The notes beneath the pieces are model-generated. The model ran no database searches, was not told the DNA's origin, and worked only from the letters and a program-made list of their open reading frames with translations. 64,000 bases of DNA from Ningiella ruwaisensis (lineage in GTDB: Bacteria; Pseudomonadota; Gammaproteobacteria; Enterobacterales; Alteromonadaceae): positions 1 through 64,000 of the forward strand of contig NZ_RAHT01000006.1 of NCBI RefSeq assembly GCF_004798935.1, in the 5' to 3' direction. Both the position numbers and the translations under genes were made by a program. Of this stretch, positions 1 to 8,170 are shown piece after piece; the stretch's first letter is position 1, and each line of letters begins with the position of its first letter.

Positions 1-29
1 AGTGCGCTACCAAGCTGCGCCACACACCG
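1..29 (-). tRNA. tRNA-Pro, 5' part only (cut by window edge)
   Basis: Read on the minus strand, the first 29 bases give a typical tRNA 5' end: an acceptor strand starting CGGTGTG, then a D-arm with GCGC stem halves and the AGCTTGGTAGC loop. The CGG start (C1 rather than G1) and the whole stretch closely resemble bacterial tRNA-Pro. The anticodon lies outside the window, so the isoacceptor cannot be read, and Pro is inferred from the 5' half only. Confidence 0.75.
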
Positions 30-42
30 ACCGAGGTTGTGC

Positions 43-48
43 ATTATA
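43..48 (-). promoter_or_regulatory. -10 box for the tRNA-Pro gene
   Basis: A perfect TATAAT on the minus strand lies 13 bases upstream of the tRNA 5' end, which leaves room for a short leader. No good -35 hexamer is visible at 16-18 bases upstream, so only the -10 element is called. Confidence 0.45.
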
Positions 49-99
49 TTGATTACTTGAAAAAAATCCACCGTTTTTACGGAAATATTAAAGTAGTCA

Positions 100-122
100 G
101 AGCGATTGAATATAAATCGCTC
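100..122. other. Perfect 8-bp hairpin between tRNA-Pro and the DUF6768 gene
   Basis: GAGCGATT and AATCGCTC pair perfectly around a 7-base loop. The hairpin lies downstream of the minus-strand DUF6768 gene and could end its transcript. No T-tract follows on either strand, so it is not called an intrinsic terminator. Confidence 0.35.
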
Positions 123-202
123 AGCATCAAAAATAAACAAATACAAGGCCTTATCTTTTTAACTCCATTTTCATCGATTGTTTTATGCATGTTATGTCGT
201 GG

Positions 203-583
203 CTACTGTGTATTTCTCTCCTCATTTATTATAGCTATCTGAAGTTCAACGCGTTTCAGCTCCCGTAAAATTGAAAGGCGATTAAGCTCTAAAAAGAAAT
301 AAATACGGGCAATCGCAAAGACGAGCACAGATACGATTATGGCCACAGACCATTCTATTTTTTCTCCAAGAGGCTCAACTTGTAATAGTTGAGCAGTTGC
401 GTAAATTGCGAAGCCTGCTAACAATAACTGCATCACCACTACAAAAATAAAAGTCAGTTTAAATTTTCCATGAAAGCTTTCTTTTATCAGATCCAGCGCG
501 TTTGCATCCTGCTCATTCAAGCTAGATTGTTTGAGCTCGTCATCTTTAAGCGTCTGTAGTATTTTCTTGTTTATATCGCTCAT
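203..583 (-). CDS. DUF6768 family membrane protein
   Basis: A 126-residue protein with a charged N-terminal third and two hydrophobic segments (about residues 42-64 and 78-97), followed by a basic/amphipathic tail (ELNRLSILRELKRVELQ). This layout matches DUF6768, a family I know as small two-TM proteins encoded next to ECF sigma factors. The start was set at the ATG at 583, where GAGGAGAG sits at good spacing; a longer reading to 622 has no comparable ribosome site. It lies directly downstream of the sigma factor and a mini membrane peptide, so the three probably form one transcript. It may act as a membrane modulator of the sigma factor, but nothing in the sequence shows this. Confidence 0.75.
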   Translation of the reverse strand: MSDINKKILQTLKDDELKQSSLNEQDANALDLIKESFHGKFKLTFIFVVVMQLLLAGFAIYATAQLLQVEPLGEKIEWSVAIIVSVLVFAIARIYFFLELNRLSILRELKRVELQIAIINEERNTQ

Positions 584-625
584 CGTTCTCTCCTCACAGT
601 AAGCGTTGCTTACCATTTTCATAAG

Positions 626-697
626 TTATTTAAATTGCTGTAACAACATAATCACTATTAAAAGTAATAAAATAATGAATTCAATTAGTTGCATCAT
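626..697 (-). CDS. 23-residue hydrophobic mini-protein between sigma factor and DUF6768
   Basis: A short reading frame starts ATGATG inside the last codons of the sigma factor gene (overlap of 17 bases) and ends at TAA before the DUF6768 gene. It encodes MMQLIEF, then about 12 strongly hydrophobic residues (Ile/Leu/Val/Met), then QQFK, which is a minimal single transmembrane helix with a positive end. GTGGAG lies 7 bases before the first ATG, a respectable ribosome site. The overlapping arrangement suggests translational coupling to the sigma factor. No family is recognised. An AT-rich intergenic stretch can yield such peptides by chance, so this remains a candidate until conservation is checked. 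Confidence 0.5.
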   Translation of the reverse strand: MMQLIEFIILLLLIVIMLLQQFK

Positions 698-1247
698 CGT
701 TTTTCTCCACATGCCGTTTGAGCATCTGTCTTGCTTCATACATTCTGGATTTTACTGTGCCTTCTCGAACATTAATAAGCTCGGCAATTTCTTTCACAGA
801 AAACCCCTCCAGATAATAAAGATGAACCACTTTATAAAGCTTTGCTGGTAATGCAGATAAGGCTGCATCAAGTTCATCAAGAGGTGGCGTTTCATCGATT
901 TTATTATATGGCTGGTCTTCGACTGTATTTTCCTGCGTCAAAGCGTCGATAACGACTCTTTGCTTTTGATGCTGACTAATAAGATCGGCACATTTAAAAT
1001 GTAAAATTCGATAAATCCACTTAGGAAAAGCTTGCGGATCATCCAGCTTCTTAATGGACTTGCAAAGCGCCTCCATGCTATGTTGCACCGCATCCTGCGC
1101 ACGTGTTTCATCTCGCAGGGTATATCGCGCATATCGCATGAGCTTTGGATACCAAAGTGTGATAAGACGGTCAAAGGCGTCTTTTTCGCCCAACTGGCAA
1201 CTGATCACCAAGTACTCACTTAATATTTGTTCGGCATTTCGTTTCAT
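681..1247 (-). CDS. RNA polymerase sigma factor, ECF (sigma-70 family)
   Basis: About 188 residues. Region 2 is recognisable near residues 20-80 (FDRLITLWYPKLMRYARY, then DAVQHSMEAL and the PKWIYRILHFKCAD helix). Region 4 lies near 120-175 (LPAKLYKVVHLYYLEGFSVKEIAELINVREGTVKSRMYEAR in two parts), with the usual helix-turn-helix. This is the two-domain ECF architecture that directs RNA polymerase to specific promoters. No zinc-binding anti-sigma gene is adjacent; a 23-residue membrane peptide and DUF6768 follow instead. I chose the ATG at 1247 because the protein then matches usual ECF length; an upstream ATG at 1298 adds 17 residues and has no better ribosome site. Confidence 0.85.
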   Translation of the reverse strand: MKRNAEQILSEYLVISCQLGEKDAFDRLITLWYPKLMRYARYTLRDETRAQDAVQHSMEALCKSIKKLDDPQAFPKWIYRILHFKCADLISQHQKQRVVIDALTQENTVEDQPYNKIDETPPLDELDAALSALPAKLYKVVHLYYLEGFSVKEIAELINVREGTVKSRMYEARQMLKRHVEKNDDATN

Positions 1248-1418
1248 AAATATAAGGTCACTACTAGGCTTAAATCGGTTCGATTTATTTTTATACATTT
1301 ACTCGATGCATATGGTCGTGATGATCATAAGGCTTTTTAATCGTTCTCAATTCGTTGTAACTTGAAATGAAGCGCCACAATGCATACATAGTTGTAATTC
1401 AAAGGTGTTGAGTTTCCC

Positions 1419-2240
1419 ATGCTTCCTGTATTTGTTCTTTGTATCATAGCGGCCGTTATTATTGGCCTGATTGCTGGTAAACCCTTTTGGCAGCGCCGCA
1501 AACGCGCTCAGATCACAAGCAAAGCCTTTCCAAAGGCCTGGCGCTCAATTATTCAAAAAAGAGTGCCCTACTTTCGAAAAATGCCGAGCGATTTGCAACT
1601 GCAGCTTAAAAAACACATACAGGTGTTCTTGGCTGAAAAAAAGTTTATTGGGTGTAATGGCGTGGTCATAAACGATGACATTCGCGTTACCATTGCGGCT
1701 CAAGCTTGTTTGTTGTTGTTAAATCGAAAAACAGACTTTTATCCCAAGCTTAAGCGCATTCTTGTTTACCCGCGCGCATTTGTAAAATCGCATCAAAGCG
1801 CGAACCCAGATGGGGTGCATTTTTTTCAAAATAGCATCCTGGCAGGAGAATCCTGGGAACAAGGTACGGTGGTTTTATCCTGGCAGGATACGATAAGCGG
1901 AGCACATTTGCCCGACGATGGGCACAACGTCGTCATTCATGAGTTTGCCCATCAACTTGACCAGGAGAACGGCTCAGCCAACGGTGCTCCCCGTTTAGCG
2001 CGAAACCAAAGTTTACGCAAGTGGGCCGATGTCTTGTCGGAAGAATTTGCCATACTTAATACACAAATGGCTAATGGTGAACCCTCTATTTTCGATTACT
2101 ACGGTGCAAGCAATCCAGCTGAATTTTTCGCAGTGGCCAGCGAGGTATTTTTTGAAAAACCTCATGACTTAAAGCGTTTTCATCCAAAACTTTATGAACA
2201 ACTGTCAGCTTATTATATGGTGAATCCGGTTATTTGGTAG
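1419..2240 (+). CDS. MtfA-like zinc-dependent peptidase (M90 family)
   Basis: A 273-residue protein with an N-terminal membrane segment (about residues 4-20), followed by a basic stretch and a soluble peptidase domain. The zinc motif HEFAHQLDQENG (near residue 175) is the HExxH signature of the MtfA/M90 family; in E. coli MtfA binds the Mlc repressor and has aminopeptidase activity. The length is close to E. coli MtfA (about 265). Whether this protein also touches a sugar regulator cannot be told here; no Mlc or PTS gene is nearby. It is transcribed away from the sigma factor gene. Confidence 0.85.
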   Translation: MLPVFVLCIIAAVIIGLIAGKPFWQRRKRAQITSKAFPKAWRSIIQKRVPYFRKMPSDLQLQLKKHIQVFLAEKKFIGCNGVVINDDIRVTIAAQACLLLLNRKTDFYPKLKRILVYPRAFVKSHQSANPDGVHFFQNSILAGESWEQGTVVLSWQDTISGAHLPDDGHNVVIHEFAHQLDQENGSANGAPRLARNQSLRKWADVLSEEFAILNTQMANGEPSIFDYYGASNPAEFFAVASEVFFEKPHDLKRFHPKLYEQLSAYYMVNPVIW

Positions 2241-2255
2241 TGAGGAAAATTCGAG

Positions 2256-2603
2256 TTATGCACATTGGCGTGCTTCAAGTTGACGATCAAAAAGCACAAG
2301 TGTTCCTACAAGTTGCTCGCTTACATCGTAGATTTCTTCTTCAATTTCTTTCACGAGATGCTCGATCCGCGCTTTATTAACATTGTGTTGAGCAAGTTCT
2401 TCTAAGGCGTCATCTAACAAATGGGCCAACATATACGCGTATATATTTTGAGCGTCTATATGCAGTTTCACGCAAAGCGCACTCAATCCATCAAGGTTTT
2501 CTTTACTTAAAAGCGTTCGTAAATTTTGAACATGCGTTGCCGATTGCAGGCAAAAATGTGAAAGCTCATTTTTTAAATTGTCAATTTGATTTGGCTGAGT
2601 CAT
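2256..2603 (-). CDS. Small helical protein of unknown function
   Basis: About 115 residues, predicted almost entirely alpha-helical, with heptad-like stretches (NLKNELSHF, ALEELAQHNVNKARIEHLVKEIEEEI). It has no membrane segment, no signal peptide and no recognised catalytic motif. The ATG at 2603 is preceded by TTGAGG at 7-8 bases, which is better supported than the longer reading to 2657. It is convergent with the MtfA-like gene. I do not recognise the family. Confidence 0.6.
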   Translation of the reverse strand: MTQPNQIDNLKNELSHFCLQSATHVQNLRTLLSKENLDGLSALCVKLHIDAQNIYAYMLAHLLDDALEELAQHNVNKARIEHLVKEIEEEIYDVSEQLVGTLVLFDRQLEARQCA

Positions 2604-2748
2604 CTTATACCTCAAGAAGTCAGAAACGACGCGCAATGTATCAAAGGCTATCGACACATCAAAGCTTAATGTGAGCTGATAAATAGATACAGATCAATAC
2701 AAGATGAAAAGTTCGCGCTATTTGTCTAATAAGTGTTCAACGAAGCGA

Positions 2749-3318
2749 CTAGGCCAACACTTGAGTGTATACAATATAAACACTCACAGCAGATAGGGCC
2801 ACGCCAAAAATAGACATCAGGCCGTCTTCAGTGCTCAAGCCTAAACCTAAAAGCACTATTGCACCGGCTGGAATAGCTGCTGCAAAGGGGACAATTTCAA
2901 GCGGTATCATTAAAAGTGCTGTAATACTTGCCAGCGCAGCGATAAGGCGCTTTCCAATTTCATTGGTCAAAAAACTCAGGCGCGGTTTAAACACTTTATC
3001 AATACGCTTAGTGTAAGGTTCAAATCGTTCCACGCTCTGTTTTAACGTATCTCTTTGTATCTCAATTTCTTTGAGTTTTTTTGGAAGCCATGGATGTTGT
3101 TGACCAAACATTAGCTGAACAGTAATTAAAATGATGCTTAAGGCGCACAGGGTAGGAACGGATGGAATAGCGCCAGTCGGCAACAAGGCAATTAGCGCAG
3201 GTGCAATGAGCAATGGGCCAAAGCCTCTGCTTTCTAACTGCGCAACCACATCATTTAAAGTGGTTGTCTCACCTTTAGTATCATTGGCCATTTTCTTGAG
3301 TACTTGCGTAAGTTTCAC
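2749..3318 (-). CDS. ExoD-family membrane protein
   Basis: 189 residues starting at GTG. Residues 20-40 contain the family-typical stretch LESRGFGPLLIAPALIALLP followed by TGAIPSVPT, then several further hydrophobic segments (about 58-73, 127-160 and 165-187). This matches the exopolysaccharide synthesis protein ExoD family (PF06055), named from rhizobial ExoD, whose biochemical role is unclear. No exopolysaccharide genes are nearby, so the family name should not be read as a function. The ribosome site is weak (AAGAG 11-12 bases before GTG). Confidence 0.8.
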   Translation of the reverse strand: MKLTQVLKKMANDTKGETTTLNDVVAQLESRGFGPLLIAPALIALLPTGAIPSVPTLCALSIILITVQLMFGQQHPWLPKKLKEIEIQRDTLKQSVERFEPYTKRIDKVFKPRLSFLTNEIGKRLIAALASITALLMIPLEIVPFAAAIPAGAIVLLGLGLSTEDGLMSIFGVALSAVSVYIVYTQVLA

Positions 3319-3458
3319 TGGCGTCGTTTCTCTTTTAATGGTCTGGTAAAGCGGGATAAGGGAGTAAGCTTAGCACAAAGTCTAATTTTCGCTTGAGTCG
3401 CGCTATTTCTCAACGCGCTATTTTTTAAACGTTAAACCTCAACAAAAACGCAACGCGC

Positions 3459-3478
3459 CATGCTGATTAATTAGCATG
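3459..3478. promoter_or_regulatory. 20-bp near-perfect palindrome upstream of the LctP-type permease
   Basis: The sequence CATGCTGATTAATTAGCATG is symmetric except for one base pair (3465/3472). It lies about 140 bp upstream of the permease start, in the divergent region shared with the ExoD-like gene. Its size and symmetry fit a dimeric repressor site, for example of the GntR type that often controls lactate genes, but no such regulator is encoded in the window. It has no T-tract and is unlikely to be a terminator. Confidence 0.4.
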
Positions 3479-3615
3479 TTAATCTAAAGCGCAATGCTTA
3501 CTTTAAAAGAGCCAAGCATTTTCGGGCTTGAGTAACTACCGAATTGATGCGTACAATTTAAATACGCTTTCCTTTTTAATTGTCTTTTTGGTCAATACTG
3601 ATTTAAGGTTCTAAG

Positions 3616-5205
3616 GTGACAGAGCTCATTTTCTCCTACTTGCCAGTTATTTTACTGATCATTTTGATGACCAAGCGCAATAACATGCCTTCTTATCAGG
3701 CATTACCACTTTGTGCATTCATTGTTTATTTGCTCCTGATAGCTGTTTTTCAATTCGAGCTTAATTTGATACACGCCAAGCTTATTAGTGGCGCGCTCAC
3801 TGCATTAACGCCAATAAGTATTATTGCCGGCGCAATTTTTTTGTTCCGCTGTATGGAAATAACTGGCGCACTCGACACAATCAAAGCTTGGTTGAATACG
3901 ATCAGCAGTCATCCTGTTGCACAGCTAATGATCATAGGATGGGCTTTTGCATTTTTGATTGAAGGCGTGAGCGGATTTGGAACTCCCGCAGCGATTGCCG
4001 CGCCGATATTGTTCAGTTTGGGATTTCCGGCGCTAAAAGTTGCGATATTTTGTTTGATCATGAATACCATTCCCGTCACCTTCGGTGCTGTCGGCACGCC
4101 GATGTGGTTTGGATTGTCACTGGTTCCCATCAGCCAAGAAACTCTATCTGGCATCGCGTTCTCTTCTGCTTTGTTAAATACTTTTGCGGCTCCTTTTGTT
4201 GTCATCGCAGGACTCATGTTTGTGGTAGACAGTTATAAAACCATCATCAAAAATTTACTTTTTATTCTGCTTTCGGTTTTCTCCTGTACCTTGCCATTTT
4301 TGCTGATTAGCTATTACAGTCTGGAATTCCCCTCACTTATCGGCGGCTTACTCGGCCTTATATTAACTGTCGTGTTTGCAAAATTCTCAATCGGTCTTGA
4401 AAAGCCCGACGAGGAGCAAACTCCATCTGGCCTTGCTCGAGTCAGCATTGGCCAACTGACCAAGGCTAGCTTCCCAATCTGGGGGACGGTACTTCTATTG
4501 TCTTTAACAAGGATTGATGCCATAGGCTTAAAAGCTTTGCTTCAGTTAACGGAACCGTCGCTGATCATCGAACTGGGTGTGCTCGGTGAGTTCGCTATCA
4601 GCGCCTCTTTGGTATTGTCTTTAAGCAATATTTTTAATACCGGCGAGGTATGGTCTCATAGCCTGTTGTATGTCCCATCTATACTTCCGTTCTTTTTGAT
4701 AGGGTACTTGACCATGCAATGGTTTCAGCCTGAAAAACTAAAAGTAGCACTTATCGACACCAGTAACAAAATGCTGATGCCTTCTGTAGCGCTAGTTGGA
4801 GCGCTAATATTTGTTAATTTAATGATGGCAGGAGGTCTGTCGTCCCCAGTCAATAAAATCGGATTAAACCTTGCTGATCTCAGTCAACAACATTGGGGAA
4901 TGCTTGCTTCGTTTTTAGGGGCATTGGGTTCATTTTTTTCCGGTTCTGCCACTATATCAAACTTAAGCTTTGGCACCATTCAATTCAGTATTGCTGAGCA
5001 GCTTTCTTTAAATACCAACAAAATATTGGCACTGCAATCAGTGGGAGCGGCCATGGGAAACATGGTTTGTATTAATAATATTGTGGCAGTAAGTGCCATT
5101 CTTGGGCTTAAAAATATGGACGGTGAAATACTCAAACGCACCGCCATCGTTGTATTGCTCTACGGCATTCTCGTGGGGGTCGCCGCAAATGTTTTACTGA
5201 CTTAG
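3616..5205 (+). CDS. L-lactate permease family transporter (LctP)
   Basis: 529 residues with 12 or more hydrophobic segments throughout. The block FLIEGVSGFGTPAAIAAPIL (around residues 117-136) followed by GAVGTPMWFGLS is the diagnostic LctP signature, and GSFFSGSATISNL near residue 440 is the second. The family imports lactate or glycolate together with protons across the inner membrane. The start is GTG with TAAGG 7 bases upstream. No lactate dehydrogenase genes adjoin it, so the substrate is taken from family knowledge only. A palindromic operator candidate lies upstream at 3459-3478. Confidence 0.88.
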   Translation: MTELIFSYLPVILLIILMTKRNNMPSYQALPLCAFIVYLLLIAVFQFELNLIHAKLISGALTALTPISIIAGAIFLFRCMEITGALDTIKAWLNTISSHPVAQLMIIGWAFAFLIEGVSGFGTPAAIAAPILFSLGFPALKVAIFCLIMNTIPVTFGAVGTPMWFGLSLVPISQETLSGIAFSSALLNTFAAPFVVIAGLMFVVDSYKTIIKNLLFILLSVFSCTLPFLLISYYSLEFPSLIGGLLGLILTVVFAKFSIGLEKPDEEQTPSGLARVSIGQLTKASFPIWGTVLLLSLTRIDAIGLKALLQLTEPSLIIELGVLGEFAISASLVLSLSNIFNTGEVWSHSLLYVPSILPFFLIGYLTMQWFQPEKLKVALIDTSNKMLMPSVALVGALIFVNLMMAGGLSSPVNKIGLNLADLSQQHWGMLASFLGALGSFFSGSATISNLSFGTIQFSIAEQLSLNTNKILALQSVGAAMGNMVCINNIVAVSAILGLKNMDGEILKRTAIVVLLYGILVGVAANVLLT

Positions 5206-5328
5206 CGCTTAAGATGCAGCAGTGGCATGCCTAAGCTGATTATCACCGTTCTCAATACAAAAAAATGCTTGTACAAACTTTTAAAAGCGCGTAAAAAGCA
5301 GAAAATTTTTTAAGATACTATTCTGACA

Positions 5329-6144
5329 GTGAAATCCCTAACCGAGACCGCATGTCCCTTGGACTTACAGCAAGCTTCTGAAGCCGCTTTTTTACAAGCC
5401 AAGACGCAAAAAATATCAGCAAGTTTATCGTCTGAATCAACGGTACTGGATTCAAGTGTCAGTGCGAGCGCTAATCAGAACATTTATCCTGCTGTTGCCA
5501 GCCCAATATCTATTGAAGACGAACAGATATTTGAACAAATAGCCTTGGACTTATTAAGCAAAGGTTATTGTGTTTTACCAAAAGCGCTCCCTCTTGAAAT
5601 TTGTGACGCCCTGCATTTTCACATGGTTAATATGCCGGAGTATAAATTCACTGAAGCCAGTATTGGCCGTAAATTGGATAACCAGCAAAACGCCAAAATC
5701 CGAAACGATGAGATTGCCTGGATCAACGGTGAAAGTCCTGCCGGTCAAAAATGGCTGCAATGGACGCATGCTTTGCAAATGTATTTGAATAGGCGCTTGT
5801 TTTTAGGCTTATTTTCTTTTGAAAGTCATTTTGCGCATTATGCACCCGGTCATTTTTACAAACGCCACTTTGATGCCTTTAAAGGTGAAACCAATCGTAT
5901 TTTATCCTTGGTGACTTATCTCAACCCCAGCTGGGAAGCGCAAATGGGCGGCGAGCTGCAAATTTATGAAAATACAGGCGATGAAAGTGGTTTGAAAGTG
6001 CTGCCAGAATACGGCACCCTGTGCGTTTTTCTGTCTGAAGAATTTGAACATGAAGTTAAACCTGCAACGGCGCATCGATACTCTATTGCAGGCTGGTTTA
6101 GAGTAAACACGAGTACGGCCGAAAAAGTCGACCCACCGGCCTAA
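5329..6144 (+). CDS. 2-oxoglutarate/Fe(II)-dependent oxygenase (prolyl 4-hydroxylase-like)
   Basis: 271 residues. The C-terminal double-stranded beta-helix domain carries the iron triad: HFDAF (HxD, about residue 180), EHEVKP (distal His, about 244), then HRYSIAGWFR with the Arg that binds 2-oxoglutarate. The fold and spacing resemble bacterial SM-20/P4H-like proteins. The first 70 or so residues are Ser/Ala-rich, low in complexity and not part of the domain. The GTG start lacks a convincing ribosome site, so this extension may be partly untranslated. Substrate unknown. It is convergent with dcd. Confidence 0.8.
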   Translation: MKSLTETACPLDLQQASEAAFLQAKTQKISASLSSESTVLDSSVSASANQNIYPAVASPISIEDEQIFEQIALDLLSKGYCVLPKALPLEICDALHFHMVNMPEYKFTEASIGRKLDNQQNAKIRNDEIAWINGESPAGQKWLQWTHALQMYLNRRLFLGLFSFESHFAHYAPGHFYKRHFDAFKGETNRILSLVTYLNPSWEAQMGGELQIYENTGDESGLKVLPEYGTLCVFLSEEFEHEVKPATAHRYSIAGWFRVNTSTAEKVDPPA

Positions 6145-6175
6145 AGCTTATGCGCTTTGGAAAGACGACGTCGAG

Positions 6176-6769
6176 TTAGTCGTCTTCGCCATCTCCACTA
6201 ATTCGACTCGCAATCGCACCATCTTGATTGCGATACTTTGCATCAAGCCTCGCATTGTATGGTTTAGCTGCAGAGCCTGAGAGCATTTCAAAACTGATTG
6301 CGCCAATTTTCATGCCCGGTTTTAAGGCAAGCGGAAGCTTCCCTGAATTAAAAAACTCCAATACAATATTTCCTGACCAGCCCGGGTCAATTCGATGTGC
6401 CGTAACATGAACCATCAGCCCCAAGCGTGCTAACGACGAGCGTCCGTCTAGCCAACCAACAATGTTATCGGGCAAACTTACCGACTCAAGGGTAACGGCA
6501 ATGGCTAATTCACCCGGATGCAAAAAGAAGGATTCCTCTTCAGCAATTTCAATCTCATCAGACATCACCCGATCAAGTGCAGCTTGCACCTCGGCTTTTG
6601 GTCCGCTCAAATCGATAAAGGGAGCTGCGTGATCCTGAAAGACACGAAACTTGTTACCCAAGCGAATATCAACCGTAACGCCACTTATTTGTTCATGAAG
6701 GGGGGCTGGATGAATGGCGATTTTTCCATCGTTCAAATATTGGATAATGTCCGTGTCACATAAACGCAT
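6176..6769 (-). CDS. dcd: dCTP deaminase
   Basis: 197 residues, close to E. coli Dcd (193). It converts dCTP to dUTP in the pyrimidine deoxynucleotide pathway. The start MRLCDTDI, the [17 protein letters not shown] block and the catalytic Glu in [14 protein letters not shown] are all present. An apbC-like gene lies just upstream in the same direction, the dcd-apbC-metG neighbourhood found in several gammaproteobacteria. The C-terminal codons form one arm of a small hairpin (6162-6186) shared with the end of the convergent oxygenase gene. Confidence 0.96.
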   Translation of the reverse strand: MRLCDTDIIQYLNDGKIAIHPAPLHEQISGVTVDIRLGNKFRVFQDHAAPFIDLSGPKAEVQAALDRVMSDEIEIAEEESFFLHPGELAIAVTLESVSLPDNIVGWLDGRSSLARLGLMVHVTAHRIDPGWSGNIVLEFFNSGKLPLALKPGMKIGAISFEMLSGSAAKPYNARLDAKYRNQDGAIASRISGDGEDD

Positions 6770-6897
6770 AGTTGACCCTAAACCTCATAAATAAGTGCTT
6801 GTGAAAATGCTAAATAAGAAAGTGCTCAGGTAACGCTTTGAGCCTTACATAAAATCTGCGCTGATTATGCGCAGACTTTACCTGGGGTGCAAGCCTG

Positions 6898-8049
6898 TTA
6901 GTCGAGTTTTGTAATATCAATGGCATTCGCTGCATATTTTGCCTGGCTTGAGACCTCAAGGGATAAAAGCATCTGCCAGGAAAGCTTAACTGCAGCATTT
7001 AAATAAACTTGCGTGATTGCATGGTTCGGATGTTCAGAAATCAAGGATTTACCGCTGTCTGCACACTCACGAACAATCATGTTGAGCGGCACTTGTGCTA
7101 GCAGAGGCAAATGGTATTTTTGCGCCAGTCTGTGTGCACCGTGTTCTGAAAAGATGGGGGTTTTGTGTTGGCAATTAGGACATTCAAAATAACTCATGTT
7201 TTCAATAAGACCTAAAACCGGAACATCGAGTTTATTAAACATCGCAATACCTTTTTGTGCATCAGACAGCGCGATATCCTGAGGCGTGGTGACGACAATA
7301 GCGCCAGTAAGCGGCAATTGCTGAGCCATGGTAAGCTGAATATCACCCGTGCCCGGAGGCATATCAACAATAAGGTAATCCAATAAAGGCCAACGCGTTT
7401 CCTTAGCCAGTTGGGTAAGCGCTTTACTTGCCATCGGTCCGCGCCAAATAGACGCATGCTCATTATTAACTAAGTAACCGATAGATATCGACGCAAGCCC
7501 GTGCGCCATGATTGCTTGCATATGCTTATTGTCTTGACTTTCTGGCGATGCATTTTCGGTCCCTAGCATGATAGGAACGGACGGGCCATAAATATCTGCA
7601 TCCAAAATCCCTACTCTCGCCCCTTGTGCAGAAAGTGCAAGCGCAAGATTTACGGCGCTTGCCGATTTTCCTACTCCGCCTTTTCCGGAAGATACCGCAA
7701 TAACATTTTTCACATTGGCAAGATGCGGCTGCTTGGCTGAAAAAATCGGGACGTTATACTGAATGCTTATATTCGTTTGCGCTAATTCCGAGATATTTGA
7801 CTTCAACGCTTCTATTAAGGCCTGATTTTGTAATTCGCATACAAAACCAAGCTTTAGTGCAATTGCACTATCGTTCAAGCGCTCGATTGAAACTAAGCTC
7901 GTCTGCTGGGCACTCATTTCACTTTTGTCTGCAAAAAATTTCTGTAATACCAGTAGTACTTTAGTTTGCAGTGAGCGTTCAACTGATGCTTTACTTGATG
8001 GATCAGTATCGCTGTTTTTTGCTTTATCTTTATTGCGTTTAAAAAACAT
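6898..8049 (-). CDS. apbC: Iron-sulfur cluster carrier ATPase, Mrp/ApbC family
   Basis: 383 residues. An N-terminal MIP18-like region (about 20-100) precedes a P-loop ATPase domain with the deviant Walker A SSGKGGVGKSASAVN (about 120-134). It also has DADIYGPS, DMPPGTGD and the CxxC pair in FECPNCQHK (about 290), which binds the bridging Fe-S cluster. The family carries Fe-S clusters to apoproteins in the cytoplasm. It is divergent from metG across a 121-bp gap, as in E. coli (mrp-metG). AAGAG sits 5 bases before the ATG. Confidence 0.93.
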   Translation of the reverse strand: MFFKRNKDKAKNSDTDPSSKASVERSLQTKVLLVLQKFFADKSEMSAQQTSLVSIERLNDSAIALKLGFVCELQNQALIEALKSNISELAQTNISIQYNVPIFSAKQPHLANVKNVIAVSSGKGGVGKSASAVNLALALSAQGARVGILDADIYGPSVPIMLGTENASPESQDNKHMQAIMAHGLASISIGYLVNNEHASIWRGPMASKALTQLAKETRWPLLDYLIVDMPPGTGDIQLTMAQQLPLTGAIVVTTPQDIALSDAQKGIAMFNKLDVPVLGLIENMSYFECPNCQHKTPIFSEHGAHRLAQKYHLPLLAQVPLNMIVRECADSGKSLISEHPNHAITQVYLNAAVKLSWQMLLSLEVSSQAKYAANAIDITKLD

Positions 8050-8170
8050 AAGTTCTCTTAGAGCCTGTTAAATTTAAGTCCCAGTAACATCGAGCGCTTT
8101 GCAAAATAGCCCTTTTGGGCTAACATCTGCGCCCAACTACTATAATCTAAAGTGAAAGGTATCGCATTAC

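Noticed and set aside
39-242. Short open frame near the left end
   Set aside because: It has no ribosome site, overlaps the tRNA promoter region and encodes an unbiased, Ile/Cys-rich peptide typical of AT-rich noncoding DNA.
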